From the NCBI GenBank assembly GCA_964035545.1, contig OZ037767.1:29307628-29371627 (forward strand): a stretch of DNA of 64,000 nt. The letters run 5' to 3'. Positions 11,901 through 20,686 of the stretch are shown in pieces (the stretch's first letter is position 1; every line of letters begins with the position of its first letter). The DNA is from Bugula neritina. Lineage: Eukaryota; Bryozoa; Gymnolaemata; Cheilostomatida; Bugulidae. A program made the position numbers and the translations under genes. The notes beneath the pieces are model-generated. The model worked only from the letters and a program-made list of their open reading frames with translations. It was not told where the DNA came from and did no database searches.

Positions 11901-14900
11901 AAGCATCGTGTCATTGACTTCTAGGTAAAAAGTGCTCTTTTGGCTATAATAGATGGTACCACGACTGTAATATGGTGCAATGTAGTTATGCTATTATTTC
12001 CTGTTTTTTTAAATGACGGAAACCTTAGGGTATGATCGTATGTACTAAATATTTGGCTGCATTAGAAGTCCAAGAATCAGGGATATTATGGCAGCGTTTA
12101 CAATCGGTGACAATAGACTGCAGATAGCTGAATACATGCGACTATAAAATTATAGTCAAGGTTTTCTTATACAAATAGTTTGTAAATAATAAGGTTTTTA
12201 GGAACATTTCACTCAACGGTATAAAGAAAGTTTGCTCAAATCATTTGATGATTTTGAAATGCTCTGGAGGTGGAACCTTTGTAAAGCATATTAAATTTGG
12301 TGACAATTTCAAATCATCAACTATGAAGACTATACCTGTTGCTTGCCCCATAATTTAACACTGGTTTTATTAACTGTCTTTCCATGGATCGATCTCAGAT
12401 TGATCCATGGAAAGACAGTGTTAATCTGCTATTATATAATTGATTATGTTCCGTTATACACAGTGTATTATTGGCTATACACAGAAGTTCTATGGACAAA
12501 CATGTGTTCATTTTTTTATTTCATCATTTCCCATCTCCACTTTGTTAAATAATGTGCTTTGGAAACTAATAACTTGTGTAGCAACTAAATTATTTTCATC
12601 TTGTAAACAGGCCAACAGACAATCGATTTTCGAGGTAACAATTACTGGTATTATAGATGCACTTTGTAACCGCACCTGTGCGCCAGCCAATTTAAGTCCT
12701 TACTCGGATGCTTCGCTAGACCGACAGCTTCACTATCAAAATATTGCCTGGGGGTTGCGTGGCGCGTCAGTTTTACAGTTCCGTGTATATTATTCCGTAA
12801 ATGACCTTGAGATTGGTATTTTGCTATCTATCATAAACCGCACCAATACTAATCTGACTTCTAAATGCAACCCTAGTAATATATTAATATATAATTATGT
12901 AATTTAAATCCTTGTCGCTATTAACCAAGTTGCCCACACCTATTGAGAATATTCAAGTATTGGCATAACATAAGGTATTATAGTAATTCATTACTACCAA
13001 GGCTACAGAAGTTCCGGGACTGATTTTCTCCTCTCGTAGACTCGGTTAGTTCAAGTTTGGAGTTGGTTTCACTACGGGCTGCTTATTTCAAGGTCATGCT
13101 GACCTACATTTTGCCTGCTCTCTGTCTCCACTGCCATTCTCATGGCTTTTGGGAAATTTGTTATTCTTTTCTATTCAAAGCTGATATAATTTCGAAATCT
13201 TTTCCAAAATTTAATATGTTGAGATTATATAGCAAATAACACCATAGATTAGATCTTCAAAGGCTGTTCCTAGAGTGAAGAATTCACAGCCAAAGGAGAA
13301 AATAACTTTGAGTGTGAAGCGAAAGTGTATTTTCAATTTGGTGTACTTTTAGTAAGATTGTGACTAACATTGAACTATGGACAGGTGACCTTGAACTATG
13401 GACAGGTGACCTTGCTACAGCTAGCCATGTTGTCTACAACCTCCTTTTCACCTTATCATTTATAATTACCAACCTAGATCTCCCTTGATCCATGTTTTAT
13501 ATATATTTACTTTGGATTCTTTAAACCGCAAAAACATTATTTTTTATTATAATAGGATGGCAAGAGGTGAAGAGCTATTCTATTTTCTAGCTAATAGTAT
13601 TTAGTATTTATGAACTATTTCTGTGGCCAGAGTTGGTGTTGAAACATGTTATTGTTTCTGATTAGAGCAAATGTTTTTATTACTTTTTTAAACTGTAAAG
13701 TTGACTAATATTAGCTTATATCAAGTCTTTTATCCCAAGGAGATGTTGCACCAAGTGAAACTCAATAGTCCTTTTGTACCACTCAATAGTCCTTTTGTAC
13801 TTATCTTTCTACTTTTACTGATAGTGTTCGGAAAAAGTGTTGTTATGAGAAGTTTTATCAAAACAAAGTTTAGTTTCTGAAAAATTGATGTTATGATAAT
13901 ATACAATAGAATAATGAAGTGTCTGTGTTGTTAGCACATCTGACCAGGCAGAGAATGTAAAAGCATTGGCTGCGTTTACCCAGCTACTTCCTGTGTGCTC
14001 TTCAACGTCACAGCTATCACTACTTAAGGAGTGGATCAGAATCTCCTTGCAGTGGGGGGCTAACCCCGACCTTCAACTTTACAGGTATGTGCAGGTGTGC
14101 TTATCCGTGCGTGCATACTGAGTTTTGATAAATAATCTGATTTGGAGTTGTCTCCACTTATTTACTTGATTTCACAATTACTCTCACCTACATTTGGAAC
14201 TGAACTGTGTACAAAGTACCTGATAATTATTAATACTTGTAAAACTGTATAGATTATTTCAATGCAACAGCTTGAACATATGTTATGCATTAAAAAGTGG
14301 GATTCTAATTTTTTACTTCTCCGCCATTAATAGCAAGCAGTTAGTTTGTTGTGTAGTTTTAGTAACAGTTGCTGGTACGAGGCCACTTATATGAGGGTTG
14401 TCAGAGTGACATTCGAGTTAGTCATGTTTATACTCATATAGCGCTGGCCAACTTCTTGGCAACTGGTGTCATACAAGTCCTTGAAACTTTGTCACACTGA
14501 CCTCAGCTACCAGCATTTGAGTGTTTCTCCTGAATGCTTTCTAGTACCAGTATGAGTTACCAATAATATAACTAGGATGTAGAATTGATGAGAGCTGCGG
14601 TGTCCCATATAATGGCTGTGCTGGGCCTTCCCCCTTCTTTGATCAACTGATCATGGGATTGTTGATTCACTCTGACTTGTTCAATAAATACATCCCTAAT
14701 AGATCAGCGCCAACTAATTGTAGCGACCATTTTCTAATAATTTGTATTTTTTCATTATGGGGAGGAAAGGGCCACCTTAGCTCCTACTAAAATATATAAA
14801 CAGCTGTGGTCTAGGAGTTAGAGTGCTGACTTGATAAATACAAAGTCATGGGTGTGAATCCCAGTAAAGGCCATTGGCGAGTTCTCCTTTCCACAATAAA

Positions 14901-15901
14901 AACCAGGCTTAAAAACATTCCGCTTAAAACCTTTCTATAAGGGCAGGAGACCCTAAAAAGAAGCGTGATCAGCAGTACGCCATGTGGTATGAATTTTTTC
15001 AGCGTGTCACACCTATTCGTCACACAAACCTAAAACTAACTTTTTTGTACTCTTTGGAAATGGTAGTTCGAGAAAATTGTGCTGTTTGGTTGTTCAAATT
15101 AATTGTTTCAGCATTTGAGTTTGACTGTATTAGCTCTTACCATGTGGTGTGATTATATCACACTTTATATGTACCGGATGATCCTTTTCCAACTGCATTT
15201 CGTGAGTAACTAGTGGGTTTGGTGCAAATAGCTGATTGTACTGTGTGATATCTCAGTGGGGTAAGTATCTGTAATAGTGCATTGCTGCTGCTGTGGTATG
15301 TTTTAGATGTGAACCACAGATCTGTACCAGCCAGGGTAGTATTTTCCTCAGACAAGTCACCGCCATCCCTATAACTAGATGTTTTCATGATAGTATGGCT
15401 AGTCACTGGGCCAACCACCCTGGTGAGTGCTCCTTGTGTGAGCAAGAGACTGTCTATGCACTGTGCGCCATTCATTTTGGCTACCAAAATTGTCCTTGTA
15501 TATGATAATGTGGCAGATTAAAATTATTTTAGATCAATATTTTGTATTTTAGTTTTTGTCAATAATTCCAAGCTATTGCTTGTTTTTCAGATGAAATGAA
15601 GAGAATTGTGCTGCTGCTCGGCAGCTGCATGTCACACCGCATTCTACAGACTACGCTGTCGACAACGTCAGCCTCTCCAACTCTTCTCTCCCAACTCTCC
15701 TCCTTCACCACTCAACCCTCTGCGGAACAGAAAGATTTGACTATATTTTTCCATTCGCTTACTTCGCAACCGAAAAGTTTGCAGTCTCTTGCCCAATTTC
15801 AAATATACGAGACTTTGGGTCGAAAAGCTCACCCGGATTTGCTGAAGTTCTTGCCGATTCCTTCTTTTTTGAAGTCGCAAATTTCACTGGAAGCACTGTA
15901 A
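2713..15901 (+). CDS. Ankyrin-repeat SOCS-box (ASB-like) protein, 13 exons
   Basis: Coding exons inferred at 2713-2917, 4239-4366, 4781-5022, 5191-5353, 6549-6665, 7044-7163, 7656-7961, 8168-8351, 9459-9545, 9694-9787, 13935-14084, 15307-15422 and 15591-15901, about 741 codons. Splice phases agree at every junction except exon 10 to 11. Exons 2-8 encode ankyrin repeats with the usual features: 'LPLHIALRLG', 'VDMVRLLLSHKAKP', 'GYSAIMHSVDSNMEVIHYL', 'NTALHYLCIKY', and loops of the type 'GADQ' and 'GANINHLA'. The last 45 residues form a SOCS box: a BC-box-like 'SLQSLAQFQI' and a Cul5-box-like 'LPIPSFL'. By family knowledge ASB proteins recruit substrates to Elongin B/C-Cullin5 ubiquitin ligases in the cytoplasm or nucleus; the substrate here is unknown. 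At about 740 aa it is longer than typical ASBs. The start codon is uncertain: either ATG 2727 in exon 1 or an exon further upstream. The next gene begins about 3 kb downstream on the same strand. Confidence 0.8.
3050..3325. repeat. 25-bp minisatellite carrying AG|GTAAGG in each unit
   Basis: About 11 copies of a 25-base unit (core tgcagaatactaggtaaggg), starting about 135 bases past the exon 1 donor. Nearly every copy contains ctaggtaagg, an almost perfect 5' splice-site consensus; some copies vary at a base or two (gggtaagg). Confidence 0.93.
4113..4250. repeat. 26-bp minisatellite carrying the exon 2 acceptor
   Basis: Five 26-base copies (core acctgttgagatattctgta) plus a partial sixth. 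Each copy contains ctgtag|gt, and the fifth of these is the acceptor used in the model. The partial copy supplies the first 12 bases of exon 2. Confidence 0.92.
4239..4366 (+). CDS. ASB-like gene, exon 2 (ankyrin)
   Basis: Phase 2 in, phase 1 out (CTT G|gttagt). Encodes 'YNLLQLAVLKSDIEFTEYLL' followed by 'VNPNICKCSLPLHIALRLG', a helix-turn-helix ankyrin repeat with the TPLH-equivalent 'LPLH'. The first codons derive from the upstream minisatellite. Confidence 0.8.
4781..5022 (+). CDS. ASB-like gene, exon 3 (ankyrin)
   Basis: Acceptor gattgtag, donor GTG|gttagt, phase 1 in and 0 out. It begins 'SVDMVRLLLSHKAKPQL', a typical second ankyrin helix and loop. A longer insert-like stretch follows ('YPQAHVPVYSSHSKFFF'), then 'DDTLFLQLLLQKKSSP', the next ankyrin helix pair. 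Confidence 0.82.
5155..5190. repeat. Duplicated acceptor before exon 4
   Basis: The 13-mer tgtattactgtag occurs twice, separated by 8 bases. The second copy is the acceptor of exon 4, so two candidate AGs lie 21 bases apart. Use of the upstream copy would add seven codons in the same frame (ATC TCC CCT GTA TTA CTG TAG), but they include a stop at TAG. Confidence 0.7.
5191..5353 (+). CDS. ASB-like gene, exon 4 (ankyrin)
   Basis: Phase 0 in, phase 1 out (CAA G|gttggt). Encodes 'SINAIRCVKHLVELWHADVN' and 'GYSAIMHSVDSNMEVIHYL', two consecutive ankyrin helix pairs with the 'ADVN' loop. Confidence 0.85.
5354..6548 (+). other. Intron 4 of ASB-like gene
   Basis: About 1.2 kb of AT-rich sequence. 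I see no exon, repeat array or RNA gene here. Confidence 0.6.
6549..6665 (+). CDS. ASB-like gene, exon 5 (ankyrin)
   Basis: Acceptor aattacag, donor TTA G|gtacgt, phase 1/1. Encodes 'GAEVNLSSYKSQTLLHQLF' then 'VVEKTKLFLALG'. It continues the repeat opened in exon 4 ('VAQ|GAEVN'), which supports the junction. Confidence 0.85.
7044..7163 (+). CDS. ASB-like gene, exon 6 (ankyrin)
   Basis: Acceptor tatttcag, donor CTT G|gtaagt, phase 1/1. Encodes 'GADQIVNNYDVFRNTALHYL' followed by a variable helix ('HEYELRQCLG'). 'NTALHYL' is the canonical ankyrin TALH motif. Confidence 0.87.
7411..7636. repeat. 15-bp minisatellite before ASB exon 7
   Basis: About 15 copies of tctgctagtcacacg with T/C variants (tctgctagttatacg). 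It ends about 20 bases before the exon 7 acceptor (tttttgtag). Each copy contains ctgctag, itself acceptor-like. As the unit is a multiple of three, both strands read open ('LLVTR' on + and 'VTSRR' on -); these ORFs are spurious. Confidence 0.95.
7656..7961 (+). CDS. ASB-like gene, exon 7
   Basis: Phase 1/1, donor TAC G|gtaagt. The largest internal exon (102 codons): 'GLFLSHNAETFLVDSDSCLP', then an acidic and Ser-rich linker ('EAAADSESNSESADGLG'), then ankyrin-like helices ('HRIYMLLELFSQYSPSAL'). The linker is probably a disordered insertion in an ankyrin loop. Confidence 0.85.
8168..8351 (+). CDS. ASB-like gene, exon 8 (ankyrin)
   Basis: Acceptor tgttttcag, donor GG|gtaact, phase 1 in and 2 out. 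Encodes 'SYWPCIRLLQDNGANINHLA', a clear ankyrin helix 2 plus loop, followed by a Ser/basic linker and 'SLLSIVRDKAMEELKMAANG'. Confidence 0.85.
8352..9458 (+). other. Intron 8 of ASB-like gene
   Basis: About 1.1 kb with no exon or repeat array that I can support. Confidence 0.5.
9459..9545 (+). CDS. ASB-like gene, exon 9 (ankyrin)
   Basis: Acceptor ctattgtag, donor TGTAG|gttagt, phase 2/2. Encodes 'SQTLKTLFQLGLDPNALHIQ', an ankyrin helix 2 and 'LDPNA' loop. Confidence 0.8.
   Translation, partial: DQVQVGYKPDVEDPISIRIRPKCSAYTV
9694..9787 (+). CDS. ASB-like gene, exon 10 (3' end uncertain)
   Basis: Acceptor ccttgccag. Encodes 'LDLSTLRRNSAPRFAFDDLM' and 'LLALGDVPLK', ankyrin-like. With donor AAG|gtcagg it ends in phase 0, which does not match exon 11 (phase 2 in). 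A donor at 9829 (TG|gtagtt) would match but adds 'VRCCSVGTLVPFC', or a small exon is missing in the 4.1 kb intron. Confidence 0.6.
12374..12418. repeat. Perfect 17-bp inverted repeat (TTTCCATGG family)
   Basis: The arm ctgtctttccatggatc (12,374-12,390) and its exact complement (12,402-12,418) flank an 11-base spacer. A related hairpin lies at 39,824-39,862, and single arms lie near 39,563 and 40,428. Confidence 0.9.
13375..13417. repeat. Two-copy direct repeat with donor-like acag|gtgacc
   Basis: The unit ttgaactatggacaggtgacc occurs twice head to tail in the large ASB intron. Each copy holds ACAG|GTGACC, a 5' splice-site-like sequence. Confidence 0.85.
13935..14084 (+). CDS. ASB-like gene, exon 11 (ankyrin)
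   Basis: Acceptor gttgttag, donor AG|gtatgt, phase 2/2. Encodes 'TSDQAENVKALAAFTQLLP' and 'IRISLQWGANPDLQLYR'; 'WGANPDLQ' is a canonical ankyrin loop. The upstream junction is unresolved (see exon 10). Confidence 0.8.
14790..15030 (+). mobile_element. Probable tRNA-derived SINE
   Basis: A pol III A-box-like tggtctaggagttagagtg and, about 30 bases on, a B-box-like ggtgtgaatccc are spaced as in a tRNA head. There is no matching acceptor stem, so it is not a tRNA gene. The 3' boundary is a guess. Lies in ASB intron 11. Confidence 0.55.
15307..15422 (+). CDS. ASB-like gene, exon 12
   Basis: Acceptor tgttttag, donor CCT G|gtgagt, phase 2 in and 1 out. Encodes 'CEPQICTSQGSIFLRQVTAI' and 'CFHDSMASHWANHP', a degenerate ankyrin/linker segment. 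Reading through the donor stays open for 26 more codons ('GECSLCEQETVYALCAIHFG'...) to a stop. Intron retention would therefore give a short isoform without the SOCS box. Confidence 0.78.
15591..15901 (+). CDS. ASB-like gene, terminal exon with SOCS box
   Basis: Acceptor tgtttttcag, phase 1 in; stop TAA 15,899-15,901. The 102 codons end in a SOCS box: BC-box-like 'SLQSLAQFQIYETLG', then 'PDLLKFLPIPSFLKSQISL' as the Cul5-box-like part. The usual BC-box cysteine (SLxxxC) is alanine here. In the family the BC box binds Elongin C and the LPxP motif binds Cullin 5. Confidence 0.88.
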
Positions 15902-18900
15902 AGTGTTTGATATTATTTTGTAAGTGGAAATAATTGGGTAGTTGTGTGTTGCTGGTTTTCTATCAATACCTCCAGTTATCAAGATTTTCTCCCTTAAGTA
16001 TATATAGCCTAACTGACTTTTGTTCATATATAACTAGCCCTACCTCATACAGTTATGTTACTTTTCTATTGTATTATATTAACTTGTAAATAGTTTTTTT
16101 ATGTTTCTACTAAGTTTGCATATTTTAAATAACCACATGTGCATTATTATTGTTGTTCAATACATTTCTTTTGCCCCATTATAATTCAACTTAAATGTGA
16201 AATTATTTTTATTACATTCATAAATAAAACTGTAAAACTAGTGCTTTCAAGGTTTGGCTATGTCCCCATCTGATACCAATTGAGTTTGTTGAAGCAACAC
16301 CTAGTTTATGTCATTCTAGGCTAAAAAATTACTCTAGGCTAGCATTATGCTATCAGTATGGTTGTGAAAATTGATTTAATTAATTACCATTGTAAAATAA
16401 TCAGCAGTTATCAGGTATACTAGTATAATTCTGCACAGTAACACACGTTGAATAATGCCATAAAATATATCATAATTTATTTAGGTTATTATGGGACAAG
16501 CTTTTGTGCTGTACAGGATTTATGCAACAAATTAAATGTGGTTAGCGATTGGTTCTATTTCCACCTTTTGCTCCGCATAAATTATTTGTTTCAGAATTGT
16601 GTTGACCTCTCAAAGTATTGCAGGAAATAAGCAAGACAGTTCAAGGAGCTATTTTCGATAGAAGAAATTCTATAGCACCATAATTCAAACATAGTAAAAT
16701 ACCTCGACTCTAGGTACAACTGCCACAGGTAGTAATGGCACAAATGGAAATGTAGGTAAATTGGCACACTGATGTTGAATTTGCTAAAACCCAAATCCTA
16801 ATATTGAAAATGTGCCATTTTGACCTACTTTTCTATTTAAGCCATTTTACCTTGTGCCATTTTTTCCCCAACACAACAAAACTCGTATCAGCCTTTCATA
16901 TGTATGCAATACCAATATAAAAGAGGTAGTCCAGCCTAATGCAGCGTGTAAGCAATTGCTATCAGGTGTGTGGGTAGTGGTTGGCCTGTTGTTTTCGCTG
17001 CTTCAAAACTGGGAGTGCAGCTTAAGTACACTGTTTGTATAAGAAGTGCCATGTCATCGCTTAGTGGGAAACTGACAACTTGAGCAAGTGCCCTGGCTGA
17101 TCAAACTGCAGCTCAGCCATGATGTCTAAAGCGTGCTTCCACTGTACTATATTTTATTAGGTCACGATAACACCAGTTGTTATGATAAATTTGTAAATAA
17201 CTAAGGCAAAGCTCTATGACCAAGCTACTGCTACTGTCTTCTAACCCTATAGGTGTGTTATACCATTTCCAGAAAGGAATACATCTTTGGAAAAATTTTT
17301 GCATTATGCCAAGCTCTAATTATACCAATGTTAGCTGGTCTCCCTATAGGGATCATTCATATACTATTACATAATATTGTTCATATACTTTGTTATTAGT
17401 ATACATTGTATATTATTCATATATATTTTATTAGATGTTATATTTTATTGACTGGTGAAGTAAGTTTTAGAAAAAATATTAAAGAACCAAGTGTTGGTGG
17501 CTTGTGTACGTTATATGCAGTTTAGTAGAATAGGCTATATAGATTTTATATATGTACTTTTCACTCTCTGGTGTAAAATAATGTCAGATACAGACTTCAG
17601 AAAGGCGAATACTTAGTAACCCAAGAATTATTTGTAACATAAGCCATGATATGAAATTCTCAATAGCTGATTGACTATGGAATAAAATTATTCACATAAA
17701 AAGTTTCCTGAAAGACCTGAAGGTTACTATTTTAGGAATAGCTGTTTGTCTGACATGTTTAGACATCATTACATCTTTAATGCTAATGTTTGTGGTATAA
17801 TCTACCTAAGAAACCAAACTTGTAACTGAAATGGAAGACTCCGTATGTTGTATGGCTTCTCAGTAGTTCACAAAAGGGACCAGAGTAGCTGTGAAAAATG
17901 TGAAAACTCTTCAATTTTTTAAATCTGAACATGGTGGAGTCACGTTTTTAGCTAGCTTTTTAGCAGCCTGCAGTAGTATAGCTGCGTCCTAGTTCAATGC
18001 AACTGCCTGGTGACTTTTGTGTCAAAGAGTTATACAAGCCTAATTGTTGTTTATCCCCGTGTTTCACGTTCACGTGTCGTGAGAGTATTGAGTTTAAACA
18101 AAATCATATGGCTGATCAATAGCCAGTATGACTGACCTTGAACAAACTGTCCCATATCTTAGCCCTGCATCAATAGCATTCGAGTTGCAATTCACCTTTA
18201 TATAAACACCACCCCATTATTATTTACCTTGAAAATTCGGTCAGTATTATCATCAACAAAGCTCTCGAAATAACTGCTGAGTTAAAGTAGAAGACGCGAT
18301 TAATCTGCTACAGTGAACGCCTTCAGCCCATTGAAACTCTGACAGTCTTGCGTACTTCCAAAATTTAATACAAAGGCGTCAAAATTTGATAAAAGTGTCA
18401 AACTTAGCAAATTATTTTTCTCAAAAGTATCAATCTGCTGAAATAATAGAAAAAGAACAATGTAAAGTCAGCATCCAAAAAGCCAACAGAAAAAATAACT
18501 TCAAAATGTTTTTAGCAAAATTCAACTTGTAAATTGACATGATTTCATTAGGGCTCCCGCCCACTTATTACAGTCTTTATAATTTTGTTGTGGCATAGCC
18601 CATCTAAATTGTATTTGAACAAAATTACAAGCTGGAGTAAGGTAAATTACTAAAAAATTACCTATTAATTCAATTGTTGCAAAAAACTTTTAGTCTTCAA
18701 ATTTAATAAAGTCAATTTAGTTAGGCAGACTGTAAATGATAATTAAAATTGTTTTTGTACATAACGATTATAAAAATATTTTGCAGCAAAGTAATAAAAT
18801 ATGATAACCAAGTGAGGTATTTTGTTCCTCACAATAATTATAATTAATTACCATAATATACATGAGCTACTGTATGAACCACAACTAAAACAGAAATAGT

Positions 18901-18960
18901 AACACAATGAAGTAAATGAGTCAGTGCTTAATAATTAAAATATTTACACAAAAAGTGAAA
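15902..18960. other. Intergenic region between ASB-like and nuclear receptor genes
   Basis: AT-rich, with a candidate polyadenylation signal AATAAA at 16,223-16,228 for the ASB-like gene. I searched it for nuclear-receptor zinc-finger codons (Cys-x2-Cys and the H-Y-G P-box approach) and found none. Short ORFs at 16,448 and 16,854 have no recognisable domain. Confidence 0.55.
16223..16228 (+). terminator. Candidate poly(A) signal, ASB-like gene
   Basis: AATAAA 322 bases after the stop codon of the ASB-like gene. Position and sequence fit a polyadenylation signal; unverified. Confidence 0.4.
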
Positions 18961-18962
18961 CA

Positions 18963-19252
18963 ATGCTAGTAATTTTTTTTAATAAGATGCATGGCGTATG
19001 TAACCATTCTGCATCCAACAAAAAAGATTTGCAAATGACAGAGAGACTTCAGGCATCGGCTGTAATTGCACAAAAATTGCGTGTTGGGAATCGACCGAGT
19101 TTACGTCGTAACGCTATTTCGGGTCGCAATGAAGGTCAATCTACAAGCGCTGTGAATCCTCGCAACACTGTGGGGCTCATCGGGCGTTGTTCACTTTCTA
19201 AGGCAACAGCAATAGAATACAACTGGTCGTATATGTCATGAACTACTATGAA
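18963..19252 (+). promoter_or_regulatory. Probable 5' exon of nuclear receptor gene with long uORF
   Basis: A CpG-richer island in AT-rich flanks, ending in donor gaa|gtaagt at 19,253; it would splice to the acceptor at 19,978. It contains an open frame of up to 92 codons ('ERLQASAVIAQKLRVGNRPS'...) that stops at 19,241, eleven bases before the donor. On the spliced message this is an upstream ORF. A second ATG (19,248) would open an ORF overlapping the main start. I recognise no domain. It could instead be coding if the real donor lies inside the ORF. Confidence 0.4.
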
Positions 19253-19987
19253 GTAAGTATTCAATAAAATATAAATTTATTTAGGTACAAAGTTGAAGCT
19301 TGACAACAATATGTTGAAGTGTTTTTCTGGACACACAAATTTATCTACATGACCTTGAAAAAGTCATAGACTGATATAGCAATTGTTTGTTGACTTGTTT
19401 ATCAACTTGTAATGGGAAAATGTGAAAACTTTTATACCTATTGGTGATGTAGAGGCTTAGCTTACACTAATGAATTGTATCACTATACAATTACATATTT
19501 ATACTTGTAGTGCTTTTATCAAGGTTATTTTATAGAACTTTAACCTGGTGGTTATTGCAACCAATAGTAAGGAGGCACTAACCCTTTCCTTAAGCTATAG
19601 TATAATGATCAGTATAGACTAGGCAGTTCATTTCGTGGTCTGCCGTTGTTGAGCTAGGTAGGCTAATAGTCAGCCATAACTGCAGTTGTAGAATAATTCA
19701 ATTGTAATAGAACTTCTTTTCTCTCAAATATATATCACAAGGTAGGTTTGATTTATATTACAAATAAGCATTATTATTGTGTTTATTTTAAAGTCCATGA
19801 ATTAATTAAATTATTAACTTATCCAAATTAAAAAAACTAAATATTTTTGTTCAGTAAGGCTACATATCTTGATGCATGATGGTGTTATGAAAATGTCAAT
19901 GGCATGTTGTGGTGAAATTATACCTTATTCAAATCATATAATAACTAGAGAGTTAGTAGATATGAATTGTTTTTGCAGGCAGGTAAC

Positions 19988-20686
19988 ATGTCCTACAGCT
20001 ACTACCGATGTGCTAGTAATCCTCTAATAAACAGAGTGGAAACCTCGGAGATGTTCCAGTCTCCATTCCTGCCCTTACAGGGTACAGCGACACACCCATT
20101 TCTCTACTACAACCCTCCACAGCATGGCTTCAATCAGCTACTCAACACTGGTAACTCTATGGCATACATGCACAGAAGGGCTCATGGCGGGAGTAACAGC
20201 ACAACTAGTAGCCCTGTAAGCACAATATCAAACGAGGAATCTCTAGATACGTCCACAAGGCACGAGCAGGCGCATAATACTCTACCGATATGCCACAACA
20301 CTTTTCGGTCTTTAAACTTTCCGGAAGTTAGAAGGTTATCCTCTAAGAATAACTCTCAGTTGTGTCAGCGTTCCATATCTCAGCCTGCGCTGGCAGACCA
20401 ACCCATAGACTTGACGAAACCTAAATCAACTCGAGGATCTCATCTCGCCAATTTGTTGAGTCGAAAAAGAAAAGACAGTTTTGAGAATAAAAGCTGTGAC
20501 CAATCCAATCCCCTTAACCTCAGTAAAAGGTTATGTACTGCGTCCAGTACTATGCATCATATAGACTCTAAGAGACAGCTAGATGCTGTAATAGACATGA
20601 ATGATGCAATAGACAGTCCTGTCGAACTCGTTCAATTGTACGAATCTACCCAGACTACACTCCAAATCTCTGAGTATCTAAATCAG
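19988..20686 (+). CDS. Nuclear receptor gene, coding exon 1
   Basis: The acceptor ttttgcag at 19,978 precedes ATG 19,988 (aacATGtcc), so the exon has at least one upstream partner. It encodes the N-terminal region and the start of the LBD ('ELVQLYESTQTTLQISEYL'), ending CAG|gtagga in phase 0. Ser/Thr/Asn-rich composition suggests disorder. Confidence 0.8.

Larger units (their letters stand above)
9829..13934 (+). other. Large intron of ASB-like gene
   Basis: About 4.1 kb. It holds the palindrome at 12,374-12,418 and a 2x direct duplication at 13,375-13,417 (below). A phase-open stretch at 13,033-13,080 with acceptor cgtag and donor AAG|gtcatg fits neither neighbouring exon in phase. ORFs at 12,440-12,907 show no domain. 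Confidence 0.5.

Noticed and set aside
12440-12907. 155-aa ORF inside the ASB large intron
   Set aside because: No domain, and it fits no phase with neighbouring exons.
13033-13080. Possible extra ASB exon with acceptor cgtag and donor AAG|gtcatg
   Set aside because: Needs phase 1 in and gives phase 0 out, which matches neither exon 10 nor exon 11.
14790-14870. tRNA gene
   Set aside because: A- and B-box-like sequences are present but no acceptor stem pairs, so a SINE head is the better reading.
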